Source: Parasponia andersonii
Taxonomy: Eukaryota > Streptophyta > Magnoliopsida > Rosales > Cannabaceae
Assembly: GCA_002914805.1 (NCBI GenBank)
Contig: JXTB01000006.1
Coordinates: forward strand, 1,793,735-1,857,734
DNA: 64,000 nt
Reading direction: 5' to 3'
Positions within the stretch are counted from its first letter, which is position 1; each line of letters starts with the position of its first letter. Position numbers and translations under genes: made by a program. Below, in pieces: positions 37,487 through 53,700 of this stretch. The notes below the pieces were generated by a model. That model did no database searches and had not been told where the DNA came from. It worked only from the letters and a program-made list of their open reading frames with translations.

Positions 37487-37760
37487 GAAACCATAATAGT
37501 TTGCAGAAAATTTTTGTAGCTTTCTGTGATTTATTTAGCTATAAGGCATTCTGTAAAAAAGAAATTACAATAATTTCTAGGAAATATTCGTAATTTTCTG
37601 TAATTTATTTACGTATAAGATATTCCATTAAAGGAAACTAAACTAGTTTCCAAAAAATCTCTGTGGTTTCCTATGATTTGCTTATATACAAGATATTTAA
37701 CTAATAAGAACTCAAATTAGTTTCTAGGAAAACTTTGTGGTTTCTTGTAAAAAAAAAATA
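37487..37760. repeat. 73-74-bp tandem repeat, about 3.7 units
   Basis: Units start at 37487, 37561, 37634 and 37707, giving periods of 74, 73 and 73 bases. Each begins GAAACYA-type sequence, contains TTTCTRTGATTTATTTA and ends in an ATAAGATATTC-type stretch. The units are diverged (roughly three in four bases shared by eye). Part of the array is repeated at about 38570-38690 as part of a larger duplication. Confidence 0.85.
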
Positions 37761-39300
37761 AAGATAATTTATTTACCAAAATGCCACTATAATTTTTTTA
37801 TGTCCCAAAAAATTAAAAAAATTTTCTAAAAAAATCTTATGAAATTTTTATTATTTTTGAAAGGTCAAAGATTTAGTAATATTTTTTTAGAAACTAGGTA
37901 CAGGTATCCAAAACCCAAAACCCAAAAGATATGGAGGTTGGACTGGATCATTGAGTTCGAACGTTTGGCCCTCTATTTGTAAATGTCTCTTTTCTATCTT
38001 TTGGATTCTAATCAATGTTTGTTTGAAGGAAGATGAAAAGTTCTGATTTCATTATTTACGCCAATTTATCAACTTACATTGGGTAAAACGAAGAAAACAA
38101 TAATTAAAATATGATATAATTTGATAGATAGTGTCAACCAATCCTAAGTAGATTCTTTAAAGTTGAGAAATGTGTCCTTATAGGAGAATGGCCAGTATAT
38201 GCCGCTTCTATAAAAAATTGTTTTTATTTATTTATTTATTTTTAATATCTCCGAGTATATCAATTGATATAATGACTCCGTCAATTTACTTACTAAACAT
38301 AATATTAATAAGTCAGTTGACATAGTCAATCATATAAGAGAAAGTTAAAAAAAAATGTAATAGCTTCTTTATCAGTATTTTATTTTTAAAACTTTTAAAA
38401 AATTCTTAATTTAATTCTTATTTTTTAATGATATGATTGCTCCTATTATTATTTTTTTGATTAGTTGTAATATATATATATATATATATATTAAATAATA
38501 TTATATTTAATTTAATATTAATGATATCTTATATTAAATTTAGTGTCATTTACTTACATATAAAATATTCAGTTAAAGAAAATTAAATTAATTTCTAAAA
38601 AATCTTTACAATTTCTTATAAATTGCCGTACAAAATATTTAACTAATATGAACACAAATAGTTTCTAGGAAAAATTTGTGGTTTCTTATAAAAAAAAATG
38701 GCTTATTTATTAAAGTGCCACCACATTTTTCCCTCTCAAATATTTAGAAAAATTATTTAAAAAAGTCATACGAAATTTTTATTATTTTTGAAAGATCGTA
38801 GATTTGATAATATGTTTTGGAAACTAGGTATAAGTATTCAAAACCCAAAAGAGATAGAGGTTGGAGTGGACCATTGAGTTCGAACGTTAGGCCCTTTGTT
38901 GGTAAATGTCTCTTTTTTATCTTTTGGATTCTAATCAATGTTTGTTTGAAGGAAGATAAAAAGTTCTGATTTCATTATTTACGCCAATTTATCAACTTAC
39001 ATTGAGTAAAATGAAAAAAAAAAAAAATTAAAATATGATATAATGGACCATTGAGTTCGAACGTTCGGGCCCATATTGGTAAATGTCTCTTTTTTATCTT
39101 TTGGATTCTAGTCAATGTTTGTTTATATCAGTATTTTATTTTTAATTTTTTTTAAAAAATTCTTAATTTAATTCTTATTTTTTCATGATATGACTGCTCC
39201 TATTATTATTTTTTTATGATTAATTATAATATATATATATATATATTAAATAATATTATATTTGATTTAATATTAATGATACCTTATATTAAATTTAGTT
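37616..39300. repeat. Long tandem duplication, about 923-bp period, plus partial third copy
   Basis: The segment with AAACTAGGTA...CATTGAGTTCGAACGTT...TTTTGGATTCTAATCAATG occurs at 37895-38030 and 38820-38945 (offset 923 between TTGAGTTCGAACG at 37951 and 38874). A shorter copy lies at 39043-39125. The ATCAGTATTTTATTTTTAA...CTCCTATTATTATTTTT block also repeats, at 38370 and 39127. No coding capacity is seen. Confidence 0.8.
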
Positions 39301-40191
39301 CATCAACCAAATATTTGTTATATTTATCTTATCAAAATAAATGTAAAAATAAATACATTCTTTACTGTTTTATATAATATTTTATTTAATTTAATATACA
39401 ATATCTTATATTAAATAAATAATTATGCTATATTCATCTCATCAAAATAAATATAAAATAAATATAGAGATAAGTACATTTTTTAATATTGTAATACGTT
39501 GGACCTAATTATAAATTAGACCTAATGTATGCAATATTAATAACAACTCAAGTAAAGTACGGTATAACGACTAATTTACTAATATACCTAAACATAAAAC
39601 TGAAACTCAAGAAAATACCAGCATTTTTCAAAATCCAAGTATTCAAAGCAGACAATCAGAAACCTACTCGAATTTAATTTCTTTTGGGAAACTAGGCTCC
39701 CTAGCCACAATATACTCCCCCCAAACCACACCCTTACCTAGGAAGCAAATTCCTTAGATCTCATGGGTTGGGGTTTATTTCAATATCAATTTCACTCGAG
39801 TGGTGGAGCCTGGAGAGCATACTATTGGAGCAAAACCTTCTTTTTAAATTTTTATTTTTTTTTAAAAAAAGAAACTTTAATAACAACTCCAGTCAAATCG
39901 AGCCCTGCTCACACAATTTTCTTTTAAAGTCCACATACCTTAAAATAAATGTCCACATACTTTAAAACAATCTCCAAGAACTGCATATAGATGCAATTAC
40001 TATTGAAACTCACCAAGAGAGCCATACGAATATTTGTGCACAAACGAGTCATGTCACTCACCACTTATGTTCGTAACATTTCTCATCAAATTCGAAGTCC
40101 TACGTCAAATACTTCCATAATAAAATTTTTTTCCTAGAATTTAAAAAAAAAAAAAAAAAGAAAAAGAAAAAAAATAGAACATCACAATATT
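39301..40191. other. Intergenic region downstream of the peroxidase gene
   Basis: This is AT-rich DNA without a recognised gene, containing a poly(A)-rich stretch at 40143-40174. The 65-codon frame at 39768-39965 has no family. Confidence 0.5.
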
Positions 40192-40197
40192 TTTATT
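40192..40197 (-). terminator. Polyadenylation signal AATAAA of the peroxidase gene
   Basis: AATAAA on the - strand lies 42 bases past the stop codon, with a second near-match (TTTATTATG) just upstream. The placement fits a plant near-upstream element. Confidence 0.5.
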
Positions 40198-40238
40198 CAT
40201 AATAAACCCAAAGCACACGGCCTCAATTAAAGGCTTAT

Positions 40239-43358
<3,120 letters not shown>

Positions 43359-43436
43359 GATGGAATAGTAGTAAATAATTAGAGGAACTAGCAAAATGAT
43401 TTTGAGTTGAGCGAATTAATCCGGGGCCTAATTGGG

Positions 43437-43446
43437 ATTTATATAG
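43437..43446 (-). promoter_or_regulatory. TATA box of the peroxidase gene
   Basis: CTATATAAAT on the - strand lies 79 bases before the start codon, giving an expected leader of about 50 bases. The surrounding sequence is otherwise not TA-rich, which makes this a convincing box. Confidence 0.7.
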
Positions 43447-46400
43447 AGCGCCTTCTCAAGGTGATTAGGGTCGGCAGGTCACCTAACACGTAGACAAAAT
43501 ATGCATGAAATTTTACTAGTATTCACACGTTCGAAAAGCAAATATCATCCTTTTTAAAACCCCCCAAAAAAAAAAAAAAGTAGAAGCAAATATCGATTAG
43601 CGAACATAAATTAATGACTATTCAGAGATTTGACTGGTAAGTTTTGCAATTAAAGAGTAAAGAAGGCGATTTAGTTTGGGAACGCATGCTCTGTATAAAT
43701 AAATAGTATATGGTGTAATGTGGTGCAAAAGCATTTGTCAAATGGGTTGTAGACTTTAATAGCGGGTGAGCTATATTTTGTCAAAAGTAGGGTCCCACTG
43801 AACAAACTTCGTCATATAATATATAATTTGATCTTTGAAATGTGGCAATTTTTACATACCATGGTCGAAAAAACACTACAAAAAGGAAAATAAAAAATGT
43901 TGCGCATTTTGTTGACATTTTTTTTTGGTCACAACATTAAGGCTTATGCAGTACTAGAAGGCTTTTGAGCGTTGGACCCTTTAACTGCTGGCAAGCCTTT
44001 AGCATCTTTTTGTGGTATTACTCAAGTTTCAAAGTGACATAATAACCATATAATATAGTCTATTTTCACCATGCGGGGTTATATTTAATAGGCACGTAAT
44101 GCACGCCAGAAGCTTCCAATCTCTGTGTCGCACCCTTGAGAAAAATTCTTAACCGTAGTTATTCTCCATTTTCTTTAATCCACGTAATTAGCAATAACTA
44201 ATTCATAAGGACTCCTGCAAAAGAATTGGTCATCGGTGATCCTAAATCATAATTAGTTTTTGTTGCGGCTAAACAAATTTGTACTTGTCCAATAATATCA
44301 GTTATGTAATTATCTAATTAATTTGATAGAATTAAATTAGCTTTAGACACGTATAGGATCCAGAGTGAATAAAGATAAAGAGATTCGCTTAATAAAACTT
44401 TTGTTTTTATACATGTCATTATCACGTAGATTGTAGATGTTCGTTGAATGATCGTCGTAAACAAGAGAAAATATTTTCTAGACGTGGCTTATTATGATGA
44501 CTCGATAAACTTCCAATAGTCGCTAGACAAGTTCAAACTTCCAAGTTTTTTCACAGTAACCTAACAAGAACCCAACTTTTGTATTGATGATTAGCTTTAT
44601 TATAAAATATCACAGAGGGAAGGATATAGTAACGGAGTGAAAGACTTAGAATGAGGGGTATCACTTAGCTAGCTCCATATATTATTTGAAATTTGTTAAA
44701 TTGTATAGTTGAGAGGTAGTTTATTTTATGTCGAGATCCAATCCTCTACGATTAATGGGTTAATTGAAATGTTAGTGGAAATAGAAGTAATAATAACTCG
44801 GATAATGAAATGATGATATTAAAGTAATAAGCAAATATAAGCACAGGAATAAATGATTAAAACCCAACATTAGGCGCCAAAGTCTTCCATTCAGGCTGTA
44901 AGTGTAAAGTCAAATATCAAATCGTCCATTTAGGCGGTGTACGTTAGAGAATTAGATGTTAAGTGGTAATAGATGGATAAATATATAAATACTAATGAGT
45001 AATGACTTAGAGGAACTTAAACAATTAGCTAGGTAATAAAGTACAAATAACTAAATGAGTTAGAAACTGATGAGCAATATTTAAAAGCTTTTAGAAGAAA
45101 TGAAGTACAGGTAAAATGCTTCTTTCAAACTGGATTAACATTATAGGGTAAAAATTCCTTTTCTACACATGGCATTGGGCTTCCCACTTAGGGACCCCAT
45201 CATTGGCCAAGGCCACGTAGACATTGGTCGAATAAGGAATCAATTACAATTATTTTGATGCATCAACTTGCATTTCCAAGCGGTTAATTACTAGCCTCTT
45301 AATTAATCACAATTCGTGAGTTCCTCTGTACCTATATTCAACTTTTTTTTTTTTTCTAGAAAATGAGAGTTTACTGATGATTATTATTTACTATAAAATA
45401 ATGACTATCACTTATTATAAAAAAAAGAAAAATAATTCACTCACTAATCACTATTAAAGTATTTTCACGCACAAATCACTTAAATTTTAGACTAATTAAG
45501 CTATGCTCGATTGTCAGAATAGTTGTCTGTCATGTATATTCAACTTAAATAAGTACTAAGCACCAACCGTTGTTAAATTGCTAGATCAGACGCATTGCAA
45601 CAATGCCCAGATTTTAATTTTAGATTCTCTCAAAAATGTGGTTTAATTATATACGATTAAACTAAAGACCAAGATTTTAACTTAAACAACAAAAGTACCA
45701 CTCCTTCTAGCAATAAAAATAAAACCAACGTCTAAAATTAATAACCAAGTCATAACTCAGAATGAATTTACTAATTATACGCTTCCAGTTTATTTTCTCA
45801 AGAACACGGTTCGCCAAAAGCTATCATCCTTTTAAAATGAAATGAAAAACTAAAGCCTATCCAAGAATGTTATTATTGATTACCAAAATCTATCTATGAC
45901 GATGTTTTTTTTTTTAATGGGTATTAGGAATAATGCTCAAAAGTTTTTATTAGGTATTTTTTAATAAATGTTAATTATATAAGTAAAATAGAGTAATTAT
46001 ATACATAAAGTTGCTTACTTTATATTTGAGACAAAATTCTCTTATTTTAAATCAAAACAAGTGTTCACAACCGATAAAAAAAATTGGACCCTCTTTTTTT
46101 GACAAGGTTATGGAGCTTTATACACAAATGGTGGGTCTTAAGCCATGTAAATGTGATTTTTGTGTATAAAGTTCTAGTATCTGTTACATACGTATTGAAT
46201 ATGACCATAAGAATTTTTTTTGACATAAATACAGTAATCAAGAATATGAAAATAATTAGTGCATGTCTCTCTTAATCCTAAAATAGATAATAAACTCGTA
46301 TATGCTCATAATTTGTATTGTTTTAATATGTATAATTTGTATTGTTTAATATGTTAAAGATTTGATTAAGAATGATGATCTAAAGCTCAATATTTTAATA

Positions 46401-46598
46401 ATAGGATGTTACGTGCATTGAGAACATATAGTCATAAATAATAGAAACCACAATTTTATTAAATTAAAAAATAAAATATCCCACTGTGAACATATGAGGT
46501 CTTGGATAATCAAATCTTAGCTAGATAATATAATAGAAATAATTTTATTAATTAATGACTTCTTGAAAATACAATAATTTTATTCCAACACCAATTAT
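43447..46598. other. Intergenic region between peroxidase promoter and CACTA element
   Basis: This holds the presumed upstream promoter of the peroxidase gene and about 2.5 kb of AT-rich DNA. No open frame above 63 codons, RNA gene or clear repeat was recognised. A pair of similar phrases at 44860-44945 (CATTAGGCGCC and CATTTAGGCGG) is too short to classify. Confidence 0.5.
46596..46598. repeat. CACTA target-site duplication TAT, left copy
   Basis: TAT directly precedes CACTACAAC and is repeated after the other terminus at 56660-56662. Three bases is the duplication length of CACTA transposons. Confidence 0.75.
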
Positions 46599-46649
46599 CA
46601 CTACAACAAAAGTAACTTTTTCCAACGGATTAAGGTTAGTTCGTCGGAG

Positions 46650-47020
46650 AAAGTGATATTTACCGATAGTTTAACTGAATCCTGTCGGTAAATGATGACC
46701 TAAAAAATCAACTTTTGGGCCTTTATACTAACGGACTACTCATCGGTATATATTCAATATACCGACGTATGATTAACTTTTCATCGGTAAAAAATATGTG
46801 GAAAAAAATCCAGGTTTTTTCCTGTGAATATTAATTTTTGGACGCCAGTATTTTTTTACCCCAAAAAAGGTTATTTTATAAAAATACATTTACCGACGAG
46901 TTTGTGTTATCTGTCAGTGAAAGTCTTCCTTTAAAGTTAAAACACGATCGTTTTTATATAGTCATATTTTTTAAAGAACATTCACCGACGAAAAATATTG
47001 ACCCATCGGTAAATGTTATC
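46650..47020. repeat. Left subterminal repeat region of the CACTA element
   Basis: At least nine copies of a 7-8 base word (ACCGACG, CGTCGGT or one-off forms such as CATCGGTA) occur in both orientations, near 46653, 46663, 46698, 46743, 46762, 46779, 46892, 46984 and 47002. Pairs often face each other 20-30 bases apart. Confidence 0.8.
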
Positions 47021-49679
47021 ATATTAACCTACCCTAAATCATGCTTCTTTCACTTCATTTTCAGCTGCTGTCTCCCTCTCTCTCTGTCACTTCATTCTCA
47101 GCCGCTCTATTTCTCTCTTAAAAATCCTTTCAAACTCTCTCTTAAAAAAATCTCTTGGTAAGAATTTCTAGGTGATATTCTCCAAACTCCTCCTTTCATT
47201 TTCATTTTCTCGCTCTCTATCTCTGTCTCTGTCTCTGTCTCTGGTGAAGATCCCAAATCTCTTTCTCAGTTTTTGCCGGAAAAACTCATCGGAGCTTTAC
47301 AGTTTCTGCTAATTTATTTGATCCCGAATAATAAGTTCAATTCTTCTTTTTTTTTTCATTTTTTTGTTTGTGACCTACTATTGTGTTTGATGGTTCTTTT
47401 CTCTGTTTGATCTGATGTGCTTAGAATTTTGTGATTTGACTGGTTGTTTTTGTTGGATGTGGTTTGATTTTGTCGAATTTTGAATTTGGAGAGTAATATT
47501 GGAGCATCAAAGAGTAACATGCATTAACAAATTAATGTCAAAATAGTTCAGGAAAAAGTTTTTTTCAGGAACAATTTACATAAATGAATACAACCTATAG
47601 TCCAGGAAGAAACTTTTTTTTTTTGGTCTTTCATATTCTCTTTTCTATGTAGTCTAGACTGTCACTGCTATGGTTAAAATCTAGGTCTATTGAGAGTTTT
47701 AGTTGGAGTTCAATTTTTTAGTTGTTGATTTTGGGGGGTTTTTTTTTTTTTTTTTTTTTTGGGGTAGCGAGGTTTAGAGCAGAGAATCCATTTTGGGGGG
47801 CTTAGGAAGGGTGATGATTTGATTTTGAGATTGGTATTGATTTTTCGAGCTAAGTATTGAAGAAGTTGGAGTTAGTCTATGTTTAATCATTTAGTTGTAA
47901 AAAAAAAAAAAGAAAAAAACAATAAAATAGCTCAAGTTTTCTTCAATAATGTTGGAAGTGACCCTTTTTCACAAACAAAAGCGAGGAAAATTTTTCTTTA
48001 GTTTTCTATTTAATTGTTAATTTAACATAGTTCATACAATTTTTTGAGTGCATGAGTTAATCAATATAACCAAAATGCAAGAAATGTTCGTTTTTTTTCT
48101 TCGCAAGGAAAATTTTCTAGAGTTTTTGTTGGAACATATGGTGCTTTCTACTTCCATTTCTGCAATAATTTTTGATCTTTATCTGGGGTAAGTTAAATTT
48201 TACAAGTGTTTATAAGAAAGAAAAATAATTACTAGGAATAAAAAATCTGGAAGCAACTCGGTCGCTTAGTGGTTATGCTTACCATCTTCCCATATAGAAT
48301 TTGATGAAGTAGAATGGCGCCCGAGAGTAATATTACCAAAGGATCTATAAGTAGAGTGATCACAATTGCCACAAGCAGGCTTAGCTCATAATAACTAAAG
48401 GGTTCTTTTAGCAAAATAACTGATTTTGACACTCTATTATAATATATGTCCATCTATTAGTTTTATAATTACATGATTGATTGAATATATTAGTTGAATA
48501 TATTAGTTGATACATTAATTTATTTATTTTGTATGAAATTTGGTATAGCTCATATAAAAATTGCTATATCTAGTATATATAAATTGATTTACTTAGTATA
48601 TAAATTAGATTTCGTATATATATACCCTCAATGTAAACTTGAAATATTCGGTCCTTCGGTCCTCTACAGAAAGGCTGACTGAAAAAAGGAGAAGAATTAC
48701 TTTTTCCCTTTTTTAGAAAATAAATGGGATACTTTGGGTTTTGTAAGGATAGAGAGTTAAACGTGATATTTAGTTTAAATATATCTAGCATTTTTGAGAT
48801 TATCCCATAATATATATATATAATAATAATAATTATTTATAAGTATAAATATTAAAAAAAGTAATTCCCATATTATCTCTTAAATGCCTAAAAGAAGTGC
48901 ATATTTGGAATAGGAATCCGAAGAGACATGACCTACGAAGATCCCATTATGGGACAAAGTGTTAAAGACATAAGTATACTTTGTTAATTGTTACTGTTTT
49001 AGTTGTCTCATCTCTATCTCACTAATTAAAAAAAATCTTGAAATTGAAACCAAAACAGAATTTTTCTTTCATGTAATGAACTAATGTGAATAAAAGAGAT
49101 GGTCGTATATATTTAAAATGAGGATTAAGAGATTTGGACAAGTGTTGTTTAACTTGGCTACAAACCTTATAACCTATATGGAGTTTTCTGTACTATTATT
49201 TTGGTCATGGTTTTAGTGTCTTGATTGCTTAGCAAAAAGATTTTATCCAAATTGTTGTTATTGAATTTCTCTATTTGCAGTAGTGTTATTTTCTGTCCTG
49301 ATCTATTTTAGGATAGAATAGAGAAAGTCAAAGAACAACCAGTAAATAAATTCTACATTTCAGTATTTTTTAAGGAAACATTTGAGTTTCTAGCTAGTTG
49401 GAAAAACATTCTGCAGCCTAAGGTACCACCGGGGTCGACAAAATATGATACTAATTTGGTAAAATGATCATGATATATGTCCAATGTGGAGTTTTGTGTT
49501 TGGATGTATGAGTTATACTTTTTATTTTTACTCACTAGTATCTACTGATTGTTGGGCATTTTGGATATTATACTTTTATATTTGTTTAGTAGATTTTGTT
49601 TTCTAGTTTTTATAGTTTATTTATATATTTTATTTTTATATATAATTTGTATTATAATGTAGGTGATTTTGTTGTGGAA

Positions 49680-49800
49680 ATGTGCACACACTTGGCTACA
49701 AGTGTTGTGTGTGCACATATATGCACATACTTGGTATTAAGTGCCGAGTGTGCACACTTAGTGTGCATACCTCTTGGTACTCAGTGCCGTATATGCAGCT
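49680..49800. repeat. Tandem array of three self-complementary 40-bp units
   Basis: Unit 1 (about 49680-49718) has TGTGCACACAC pairing with GTGTGTGCACA around a 13-base centre. Units 2 and 3 follow the same plan (TATGCACATACTTGG...GCCGAGTGTGCACA and GTGCATACCTCTTGG...GCCGTATATGCA). All three share ACTTGG or TCTTGG plus AGTG in the loop. Each unit could form a hairpin, and the units are also tandem direct repeats. Confidence 0.8.
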
Positions 49801-49872
49801 TATTAAACATAATTTTTGGAATGTGTGTTCATCTTTTTAGTGCACCAAAATGTGTAATAAAATATTAAACAC

Positions 49873-49961
49873 AAAAAAAGGGGGGGAACTTGTACCGTCT
49901 TTTGGAGGATCCTTAGTAGTTAGGATCCCCTAAAAGCGGTACAAGTTCCCTCCTTTTTTTT
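49873..49961. repeat. 40-bp-arm inverted repeat with 8-base loop
   Basis: The left arm (49873-49913, AAAAAAAGGGGGGGAACTTG to GAGGATCCT) pairs with the right arm (49922-49961, AGGATCCCCTAAAAGCGG to CCTCCTTTTTTTT) around TAGTAGTT. Mismatches are few (a GTC/GC difference and one or two bases). It could be a small foldback element, a decayed MITE or a functional hairpin in a transcript. Confidence 0.85.
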
Positions 49962-50749
49962 GGTACTTAAAATTTTATCCCTTAAAAATTTTAGATTTCA
50001 TAATATACATAATAATTTTTAATATTAGATTAAAATCATAGTAAATAAAAATTGTTTATTAAATAAAAAATAATCATATGACACCTAAAATAATAAAACA
50101 CGCCTATAAGACATAAAACATCTAAATTTCCCAAAATAACCCTAGGGTACACGAGATACAAATAAAAGATGTAGATTTTTTGAAATACCCCCTATGATAT
50201 CCCTAGAAGTCCGAAATTATGAAAATACCCATAGAAGAGAATAAGCGATCTACAGTTATTCTGTTGGTTAATGATTTCTTTTCAAATATGTACGCTTATC
50301 AACTATCTTTAATATATACATGATATATTTTATGCACGAAAAAAATTACCTTAGACCTGTTCAGGAGTCGGTGAGAGATTATATATCTCAATATCGACTT
50401 CCGAATTGTCCCATTTGGATAATTTGGGTTTACACGTTATGTGTTGTCATTTGCTTATAAATATTGTTCTCTGGTCGAGTTCTGGTGGTATCTCCTTGTG
50501 TTCTCCAAGTGTATACATATATGTAGCACACTTAGAAGAACTGTGGGGAGTTGCTGCCGAAATTTCGGGGTGAACGGAACAATGTTTGAGTGAATGATGG
50601 AATATATAACAAAGTAATCTTGAATGGGATAGGGCCTTACCTTTTGGTAGTGGAGTGATAAGGTGGATTTAGGACACATGCACACAACTACTTTATATTT
50701 CATTGTATGCCCTTTTTACTGATAATTGTTCTTTACTATATGTGGACAA

Positions 50750-53700
50750 TATAAGATAGACATCAACAAGAGTTGGATGAGCATAAGGAATCGATTGCCA
50801 GCTTAGTTTAGAAGTGGTGCTAAGGCTTTTGCTGAGAGATCAAAAGTATTTGTCGACGACCAAGGTAAAGTGAGATGTCTATGTAGAAGATGTTTGAATG
50901 GGAAATTCCAAGACATAGATACAATGGAACGACATATAGTTGAGAAGGGTATCGAACAGTCCTATACTATATGGTAATATCACAGAGAATCATTTCCAGC
51001 AATAACTGCAGAAAGCGAAGACGAAGGGGATGAGATGCATGATCTCATGGTTGATATTGCTGGAGTAAGTGGACTAAGTCATGAAGTTGATCCAAACTTA
51101 AATGACATCCCGACAGATGGCAATCAAGACTCAGACAAGTTTAGCAAGTTATTTGAGGAGATAGAAAAAGAGTTATATCCTGGGTGCACAAAGTACTCAT
51201 CACTTAACTTTTTAGTTAAACCGATGCATTTGAAAGTCCTCAATAAGTGGAGCAATAAATCATTTGATATGTTACTCAAATTGTTGCTTGAAGCATTTCC
51301 AAATGGGTCTAATTACCTAGATCGCACTATAAGGCTAAGGCAAAGTTACGTGATATCAGTCTTGGATACGAATCAATTCATATATGCAAGTATGATTATG
51401 CTATATTTTGGAAGGAGAACTCAGAGTTAAATAGTTGTTCAGTATGTGGTGAAAGCCGTTGGGAAGTAGAGAAAAAAGTACCGAAGAAAGTGATGAGGTA
51501 TTTTTTCATTACACCCTGATTGAAGCGGTTGTATAGTTCTCGGCATATTGCAAAGGACATGAGATGACATGATTCAGGAAGGCCAAAAGAAGATGGTGTT
51601 TTGAGACACCCTGCAGATGGTCTTGCTTGGAAGGAGTTTGATCGAAAATATCCTTTATTTAAAGCTGATCCACGAAATGTTCGATTAGGGTTAGCAACAG
51701 ATAGATTTAACCTATTTGAGAATATGAGCACTACTTATAGCTTGTGGCCAGTTATACTTATTTCGTATAACCTACCACCATGGAAGTGCATGAAAGTGGA
51801 CTCAATGATGTTGTCTCTCCTCATCCCTGGTCATACTGCCCCTAGGAAGGACATTGATATCTTCTTGAGACCTTTGGTTGATGAGTTAAAGGAATTATGG
51901 CTGAATGGTGTTAAAACGAGGGATGCAATAAGTGGTAACATATTCTATATATAGGATGCAGTGATGTGGTCCATCAATGATTATCCATCATATGCCTTAA
52001 TATCAGGTTGGAGTACAAAAGGGTATAAAGCCTACCCAACTTGTAATAAAGAAACTCCATCTGTGGGGATCCGAAGTAAGATAGTGTATATTGGGCATAG
52101 ACACTTTCTTCTGATGGATGATAAAATGATGAGGAGTAGACAATATGATGGTCAATATGACTTAAGGCTGCCGCCTAACAAGTACTCCGGAGATGATATT
52201 TTGAGTTAGTTAGAACACTTACAGATCAAGTTACCTGGGAAACACAAAGATTATGGTGGAATGAAGAGGAAACGTACTACAATCGAGCTAAAATAGTTGA
52301 AAAATGCATTTTTTTCGAGCTTGACTATTGGCGGCATTTGTTACTGAGATATAATTTAGATGTCATGCACATCGAGAAAAATATGTGTGACAATGTCTTA
52401 GGAACTCTCTTGAGCATCGAGGGGAAATCAAAAGACACAGATAAGGCTAGACTTGATCTTACAGATATAAATATTTACAAGGAATTATATTTATACAAAG
52501 TGGGAAGCAAGTGGAAGAAGCCATATACTTCTTACACTTTAAGTCCTGGGAGCGAAAGAAGTTCTGTCAATTTATGAAGTCAATCCAATTTCCTAATGGG
52601 TTTACTTCCAACTTAGCAAAAAATATGAGTGAAACAGAAGACTAGATATCTAGTTTAAAATCACATGACTATCATGTTTTGTTCCAACGTCTTCTACCTG
52701 CTGGGATTAGACCGTATTTGAAAAAGAAAATCTGGGAGACTATCACTGAGTTTTGTTTTTTTTTTGGTTCCAAAAGCTTTGTGCATGCACATTGAATGTG
52801 GCCGATCTAGAAAAGCTACAAAAGGATGTTGTAGCCATATTAGCTAAGTTGGAAAGAATATTTCCACCCGCTTTCTTTGATATAATGATTCACTTGATTC
52901 TCCATTTACCAAAAGAGGCAATACAGGGTGGACCCGTTCATTTTCGATGGATGTATTCAATTGAGCGGGCCATGGTATAAATAGCATGTTCAAAATCGGG
53001 CATGTCTAGAAGGATTTATTGTTGAAGTGTATGTCGTTACAGAGGTGCTTACATTTTGTTCTATATATTTGCGGGGTGTAGAAACTCGATTTAATCAACC
53101 CAAACGTAATGAAATTGCTGTTGATGCTCGACTAAACCACATATTGTCAGTCTTTAAGTTTGTTGGTCACCCATTAGGCAAAAAAGATATTACTATTCTT
53201 AATTCTTCTGATCGGCTTAAAGCTGAGTGGTATGTAATGAATAACTGCCTAAAAGTACAAAAATATCTTGAGTAAGTATTTTAAACCCTTCTATGATTTT
53301 TGTTCAATGTTGGTAGAACTTCCCTAATGTATGACACTACATACATATAGTGAGCATATGAGAGAGTTAGAGGCTAAAGGTGGTGCAAACCTAGAATGAC
53401 AATAAGAAGTTGAGTTTCCTGCATGGTTTAAATTCCAAGTAAGCTTCTCTTGTATAATTTCCTAAATTTCGATAATCTTTGCACCAAATTATGTGTTATC
53501 TAATTATTTTTTTTATATTAGTTAAATCAATTACGAACATCAAGTTCAGTTGAGCTCAATAATGAATTGTATGCATTGGCTAGTAGATCCAACTTCTCAA
53601 ATTCCTCCTACCCTAGTTATGTGGTGAATGGGGTAAAGTTTTTAGTTGATAAGCATGACAGTAAACGCAACACCCAGAATTGTGGTGTCCATGTTCCTGG

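Larger units (their letters stand above)
47021..50749. other. 5' part of the CACTA element before the transposase
   Basis: A pyrimidine-rich stretch (47070-47250, with a TCTCTG hexamer repeat) resembles a plant 5' leader and is the probable transcription start region of the transposase. The following 3.4 kb is AT-rich and non-coding. It may be intron or inserted sequence, and includes poly(T) at 47741-47760 and the hairpin structures at 49680-49800 and 49873-49961. Confidence 0.5.

Noticed and set aside
48245..48340. tRNA-like text (GGTCGCTTAGTGGTTA) suggesting a tRNA or SINE promoter
   Set aside because: There is no matching B box, acceptor stem or anticodon arm downstream, so only a resemblance to one arm remains.
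49596..49868. Cys-rich 90-codon open frame
   Set aside because: The Cys/His pattern comes from translating the tandem hairpin units (GTGCACA words), not from a protein family.
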